Positions 60,854 through 64,000 of a stretch of 64,000 nucleotides of DNA are shown piece by piece. The position numbers and the translations under genes were made by a program. The notes beneath the pieces were generated by a model, which was not told the DNA's origin, did not search any database, and worked only from the letters and a program-made list of their open reading frames with translations. Within the stretch, counting starts at the first letter, position 1; each line of letters starts with the position of its first letter. Source of the DNA: ASV31 sp965229765 (GTDB taxonomy: Bacteria; Pseudomonadota; Alphaproteobacteria; Rhodobacterales; Rhodobacteraceae); assembly GCA_965229765.1 (NCBI GenBank), contig CBDDJT010000001.1:1-64000 (forward strand), written 5' to 3'.

Positions 60854-61468
60854 TTAGCGCCAGCGGGCGTCCACCACGCGGCAGGGCCAGTCAGGCAGGT
60901 AGTCGGCCTGACTCTTGGCGCGCCGATCCTCGCACAGGTCAAGCGCGGCGGCCCTTGCGGACCACAGCGTCGTGTGCCCGTCCGCCCAGCCAGAGGCGCC
61001 ATTCTCCGACATTGCGAAGGCGCGTGCGCCGCTGCCTTGCAGGTAGTCCGCGAAGGATCGCGCGGCCTCTGCCCGAAGGGTCAGGCCGGCGCCGTCGGTC
61101 CAGCCGGCGGGGAGGAGTTCGGCCTTCAGGGTGCAGTCGTCGGCGTATTGGGCGCAATGGGCGAGCGCGTTGGCTTGCGCGGCATTCGGGGAATTGTGGC
61201 CGGTGGCCCAGCCATAGGCGCCGTCCGAGGACTGGTAGAAGGCGCCGAAATACGCGCCCGTGGCAAAATCCGACTCGAATGCCTCGCGGGCGGTGTCGCG
61301 CAGCTTGCGGTCGCCGTGAAACTGGATGCGGGTTTCGGCGTCATAGAGCCGGGGCGCGGGATCCGGCAGCCGCCCAATCCAGACGACGAAGAAAAGCCCC
61401 GCAATCACAACGGCATAGTCATACCAGCGCAGGGCGCGCATCACGTCGGACAGGCGGCGGCGTGGCAT
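60854..61468 (-). CDS. Membrane-anchored protein with two DUF4189-like repeats
   Basis: 204 residues. One N-terminal span (YDYAVVIAGLFFVVWIG) is followed by a periplasmic region with two related units of about 75 residues. The first contains AYGWATGHNSPNAAQANALA and then HC, the second ASGWADGHTTLWSARAAALD and then LC; both have the GWA-x-GH ... AL-x-x-C pattern of DUF4189-type repeats. The paired Cys suggest disulphides. The function is unknown; related proteins in Rhodobacterales are often mis-annotated as 5-aminolevulinate synthase. It is convergent with the epimerase gene and divergent from the META gene. Confidence 0.65.
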   Translation of the reverse strand: MPRRRLSDVMRALRWYDYAVVIAGLFFVVWIGRLPDPAPRLYDAETRIQFHGDRKLRDTAREAFESDFATGAYFGAFYQSSDGAYGWATGHNSPNAAQANALAHCAQYADDCTLKAELLPAGWTDGAGLTLRAEAARSFADYLQGSGARAFAMSENGASGWADGHTTLWSARAAALDLCEDRRAKSQADYLPDWPCRVVDARWR

Positions 61469-61587
61469 GGCCTAGGGACAGCGCAGGCGAGGGACAATCA
61501 GGCTCATGCAGACAGAAAGCGCGCGCGGCGGGCCTGTGTCAATCGCGGCGGGTTGAGCCGAGGCGGCGGGCGTGCAAGCCTGCCACC

Positions 61588-61974
61588 ATGCTGCCGCTGT
61601 TCCTGACCCTGCCCGCGCTGCTGGCGCCCTACCTGACCGACGAGACGGTTTCAGGCTATGCCCTTCGGGGCGAATCCTATGTGCTGCAAAGCGTCGGCAA
61701 TACGTCGGCAAACAGTCGGCTCGTGATCGTCCTTCCCGGCGAGGGCCGGATCGAGGGCGAAGGCCCCTGCAACCGGTTTTCCGCCCGCCAGACCGCGCCC
61801 TATCCGTGGTTCGCGGTCGAGGGGCTGGTGTCGACGAAACGCGCCTGCCCCGCGCTGGCCGAGGAAACCGCCTACCTGGAGGCGCTGGCCGCCATGACAC
61901 TCGCCGAAGCCTCTGGCCCGGTGCTGATCCTGACAGACGACACTGGCCGCGAGATGGTGTTCCGGGCGGAGTGA
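61588..61974 (+). CDS. META-domain (HslJ-like) protein
   Basis: 128 residues starting MLPLFLTLPALLAPYLTDET with a short hydrophobic N-terminus, perhaps an export signal. GEGRIEGEGPCNRFSARQTA, WFAVEGLVSTKRACP and EETAYLEALAAMTLAE match the META fold (CN-x-F/Y-x-G then A-x-T-x-M/A-C), found in HslJ and secreted stress proteins. The two Cys (GPCNRF and RACP) are conserved in the family. Its sequence also contains the GTCGGCA direct-repeat array, which is out of frame with the amino-acid repeat and so may be a DNA signal. The start has no strong ribosome site. Confidence 0.75.
   Translation: MLPLFLTLPALLAPYLTDETVSGYALRGESYVLQSVGNTSANSRLVIVLPGEGRIEGEGPCNRFSARQTAPYPWFAVEGLVSTKRACPALAEETAYLEALAAMTLAEASGPVLILTDDTGREMVFRAE
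61693..61721 (+). repeat. Three 11-bp-spaced GTCGGC(A/T) direct repeats inside the META gene
   Basis: GTCGGCA at 61693 and 61704 and GTCGGCT at 61715 are spaced by exactly 11 bases with AATAC-like linkers (ATAC, AACA). The period is not a multiple of three, so it is not a repeated peptide. It is the same array as that at 28909-28948 in front of the winged-helix regulators. Confidence 0.5.
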
Positions 61975-62114
61975 GGGCGCGGCGCGGCACGGCTCTGCTG
62001 CCGGGCGCAAATCGCACTTCGGTATCCGCCCAAGGGGACCGGCCCGCGGCCGGCCTTGCGAAACGGCAGCCCCGTCGCATCATGAGCGCGACCTTCACAA
62101 GGACCGATCTTGCG

Positions 62115-62552
62115 ATGACGGAAACGACCATTTCGATAGAGCCGAACTCGGATCACGCCGAGGTATCGGCGCGCCTTGAAGAAAGGCTGCTGGACACGCT
62201 TGCCAATCTGAACACTCAGACCACGAACGCCACCATCGTGCTTTCGGCAAGGGACACCGCTGGCGCGCTTGTGGGCGGCGTCTCTGGCGCGACGTCATAT
62301 GGCTGGCTTCTGGTCAAGCTGCTTTGGGTCAGCGAGGACTTGCGCGGCATGGGCATCGGCAAGAGGCTGATGCTGGAAGCCGAAGAACATGCCAGGGGGG
62401 TCGGCTGCCATGGCGCGTGGCTGGATACATCAAGCGCAAAGGCACGAGCGTTCTATGTCGGGCTTGGGTATCGTGACTTCGGCGTCCTTGAAAACGGCGC
62501 GGGGAAAGACCCCGTCGATCACAGCCGCTGGTTCATGAAGAAATCCCTGTAG
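62115..62552 (+). CDS. GNAT-family N-acetyltransferase
   Basis: 145 residues; the ATG with AAGGA upstream is preferred over one 33 bases earlier. The GNAT acetyl-CoA site is LLVKLLWVSEDLRGMGIGKR (the R-G-M-G-I-G-K-R pyrophosphate loop) and motif B is HGAWLDTSSAKARAFYVGLG followed by YRDFGVLEN. An N-terminal strand (VGGVSGATSYGW) completes the fold. Such enzymes acetylate amines of small molecules or proteins; the acceptor is unknown. It lies about 140 bases after the META gene on the same strand and is convergent with recO. Confidence 0.88.
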   Translation: MTETTISIEPNSDHAEVSARLEERLLDTLANLNTQTTNATIVLSARDTAGALVGGVSGATSYGWLLVKLLWVSEDLRGMGIGKRLMLEAEEHARGVGCHGAWLDTSSAKARAFYVGLGYRDFGVLENGAGKDPVDHSRWFMKKSL

Positions 62553-62659
62553 GTCGCTGCCCGCCCAATTCTCGGGCACCGAGGGGGCCCGATGGCCATT
62601 TGGCCGGTGTTGTGCCCATCGGGCAGAAAACCCGCTTGGGGCCAACCGCGTTCTGCCCG

Positions 62660-63397
62660 CTAGGCCGTGGCCGCGGCGTGCCGGGTGAAGGCATCGACAA
62701 AGCGGCGGCGGGCCTCTGGCAGGGGGCGATCGCCCAGCGCGGGGGCCAGCCATGTCTCAAGGAAATGGCCGGTGGTGCGCAGGCCGGCGGCGATGTCGGC
62801 GGCGGGGGCGGGCGTGGTGGTGCGCAGGCAGGCGGGCAAGGGCAACATTCGGTCGGCCCAGTCCGCTGCCCCAGCCCGCGACACCGCGCGGCCCGATTTC
62901 GGCGAGACATAGACCAGATCGTCGGCGCTGCCCGTGGCGGCGCAGGCGGTCAGATCGAGGCCAAAGCCCATCTCTTCCAAGAGCGCCAGTTCCCAGTGCA
63001 GGTAGGCCAGCGGCCAGAGCGGGGTTTCACCCAGCAGGTCCAGAACCGCCATGGAACGGGCATAGAGGCGCGGGTGCGGCTCACGTTCGGGCAGGGCGAA
63101 GGACAGAAGCGCGGTCATCGCCCCAAGAGCTGCCAGCGCGTGGCGGTCGCCCATGATGGCGGCGGCACGGCTTTTCACCGGCTCGACCGTGTAGGTGCCA
63201 AGGTGTTCGTCGAGGCGGGCGCGCCATGTGACGGCCAGTTGCGCCCCGGGTTGCAGGACGGGCGTCTGCCGCCGTCCCGCGCCGCCGCGCACCACCCCGG
63301 CGTGGCGCCCGTGTTCGGCGGTGAAGACCTCGACGATGGCGTTGGCCTCCCCGTGGCGGCGGACCAGCAGCACCGCGCCCTCGTCGCGCCAGTCCAT
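62660..63397 (-). CDS. recO: DNA repair protein RecO
   Basis: 245 residues from MDWRDEGAVLLVRRHGEANA. The N-terminal OB-fold (VLLVRRHGEANAIVEVFTAE, GVVRGGAGRRQTPVLQPGAQ) is followed by a helical domain containing PERPLWPLAYLHWELALLEE-like (PLWPLAYLHWELALLEEMGF) and GLDLTACAATGSADDLVYVS, typical of alphaproteobacterial RecO, which loads RecA with RecR during gap repair. The alternative longer frame lacks conservation. It is followed on the same strand after the upstream YqgE gene by only seven bases, so they form one unit. Confidence 0.93.
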   Translation of the reverse strand: MDWRDEGAVLLVRRHGEANAIVEVFTAEHGRHAGVVRGGAGRRQTPVLQPGAQLAVTWRARLDEHLGTYTVEPVKSRAAAIMGDRHALAALGAMTALLSFALPEREPHPRLYARSMAVLDLLGETPLWPLAYLHWELALLEEMGFGLDLTACAATGSADDLVYVSPKSGRAVSRAGAADWADRMLPLPACLRTTTPAPAADIAAGLRTTGHFLETWLAPALGDRPLPEARRRFVDAFTRHAAATA

Positions 63398-63404
63398 TCC
63401 GGGC

Positions 63405-63998
63405 CTAGGCCCGCCCGGCGGTGGCCGAAAGCGATAGCGCGTCCACCCCCAGCGACTGAAGCGCGGCCGCCCACTTGCCGCCGTTGTCGCGGGCAAAGAC
63501 AATCTCGGGCGTGGCATCGCAGGTAAGCCAGCCGTTCTGGTGCAGTTCCGATTCAAGCTGACCCGGACCCCAGCCCGAATAGCCCAGCATCAGGATGCGC
63601 CGCACTGGTCCGTCGCCGCGCGCGATGTCATCGAGAATGTCGAGCGTCGCGGTCATGGCAAAGTCGTCGTCCACCCTGAGGGTCGAGTCGTCGGCCCCGT
63701 AGTCGGCGCTGTGCAGGACAAAGCCGCGACCCTTCTCGACCGGGCCGCCAAAGTGCACGGGCACGCCGGCGCTGCCGGGGCCCGGGTCGATGGGCAACTG
63801 ATCGAGAAGCTCGTTCATCATGAGGCCCGGCGCCGGCTTGTTCACGATGAGCCCCATGGCGCCCTTGGCCGAATGCTCGCACAGGTAGACGACCGATTTC
63901 TCGAACCTCGGGTCCCCCATGCCGGGCATCGCGATAAGAAGAGCACCGGTCAGGTTGACGGTGTCCGTTTCGGGATCGTTGGAGCTTTGCAAGGCCAT
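63405..63998 (-). CDS. YqgE/AlgH family protein
   Basis: 197 residues from an ATG at the window's right end (MALQSSNDPETDTVNLTGAL). The signature LTGALLIAMPGMGDPRFEKS, VVYLCEHSAKGAMGLIVNKP, VHFGGPVEKGRGFVLHS and MLGYSGWGPGQLESEL are those of YqgE/AlgH. AlgH was named for control of alginate in Pseudomonas, yet the fold and true activity of most members remain unresolved. Whether translation starts here or further upstream cannot be judged because the window ends two bases later. Confidence 0.93.
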   Translation of the reverse strand: MALQSSNDPETDTVNLTGALLIAMPGMGDPRFEKSVVYLCEHSAKGAMGLIVNKPAPGLMMNELLDQLPIDPGPGSAGVPVHFGGPVEKGRGFVLHSADYGADDSTLRVDDDFAMTATLDILDDIARGDGPVRRILMLGYSGWGPGQLESELHQNGWLTCDATPEIVFARDNGGKWAAALQSLGVDALSLSATAGRA

Positions 63999-64000
63999 GC

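Overview
The window is a high-GC alphaproteobacterial chromosome segment, most probably from a Rhodobacterales (Roseobacter/Rhodobacter-type) bacterium. The evidence is the ChvI-ChvG-HprK-RapZ-EIIA-HPr gene order next to ATP-type pckA, a (2S)-methylsuccinyl-CoA dehydrogenase, a DUF6473 protein, a twin-transmembrane HIG1 protein beside a PduO-type adenosyltransferase, and an alphaproteobacterial version of the ribosomal gene cluster. I see no insertion sequence, CRISPR array or intact prophage.

The first 38 kb is the transcription/translation super-cluster, read on the minus strand from right to left: tuf(2), trnW, secE, nusG, rplK, rplA, rplJ, rplL, rpoB, rpoC, rpsL, rpsG, fusA, tuf(1), rpsJ, rplC, rplD, rplW, rplB, rpsS, rplV, rpsC, rplP, rpmC, rpsQ (the last cut by the window edge). 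The order is the ancestral bacterial one, but it is interrupted at six or more junctions by unrelated genes. A 2OG-oxygenase-like protein and an EthD-like protein lie between rplP and rpmC. A LysR regulator, a secreted SnoaL-like protein and a secreted zincin lie between rplW and rplB. A DMT transporter, a small membrane protein and a sulfotransferase lie between rpoC and rpsL. Three tandem winged-helix/TolB-like/TPR regulators lie between nusG and secE. A glycosyltransferase and a tail-collar protein lie between secE and trnW, and a class I methyltransferase between trnW and tuf(2). Several breaks carry a rho-independent terminator on the ribosomal strand, and two downstream pieces carry a good sigma-70-type promoter, so the cluster runs as several separate transcription units.

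The most unusual locus is 28.7-33.7 kb. Three paralogous regulators lie head to tail on the strand opposite to nusG and secE. The first two share a duplicated leader and seem to start at CTG. The first is preceded by four copies of a 7-bp repeat (GTCGGCA) at an exact 11-bp period, the layout of binding sites for PhoB/OmpR-type winged helices, which is the DNA-binding domain these proteins carry. Three more copies at the same period lie inside a META-domain gene at 61.7 kb.

From 38.4 kb on the window is chromosomal core and metabolism. It holds a lipoprotein, an M48 protease with a DUF898 membrane protein, parC followed by three stacked hairpins, an SDR enzyme, a HIG1 protein with cobalamin adenosyltransferase, a GyrI-like/VOC pair, etfBA, a DUF6473 protein and 3-hydroxybutyryl-CoA dehydrogenase. 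Next comes the minus-strand cluster chvI-chvG-hprK-rapZ-EIIA-HPr-plsC, which joins envelope stress sensing to PTS phosphorelay and small-RNA control. Divergent from it is pckA, with two CceR-like half-conserved sites in its promoter region. The right end carries mcd, an NAD-dependent epimerase, a DUF4189-like protein, a META protein, a GNAT acetyltransferase, recO and a YqgE/AlgH protein.
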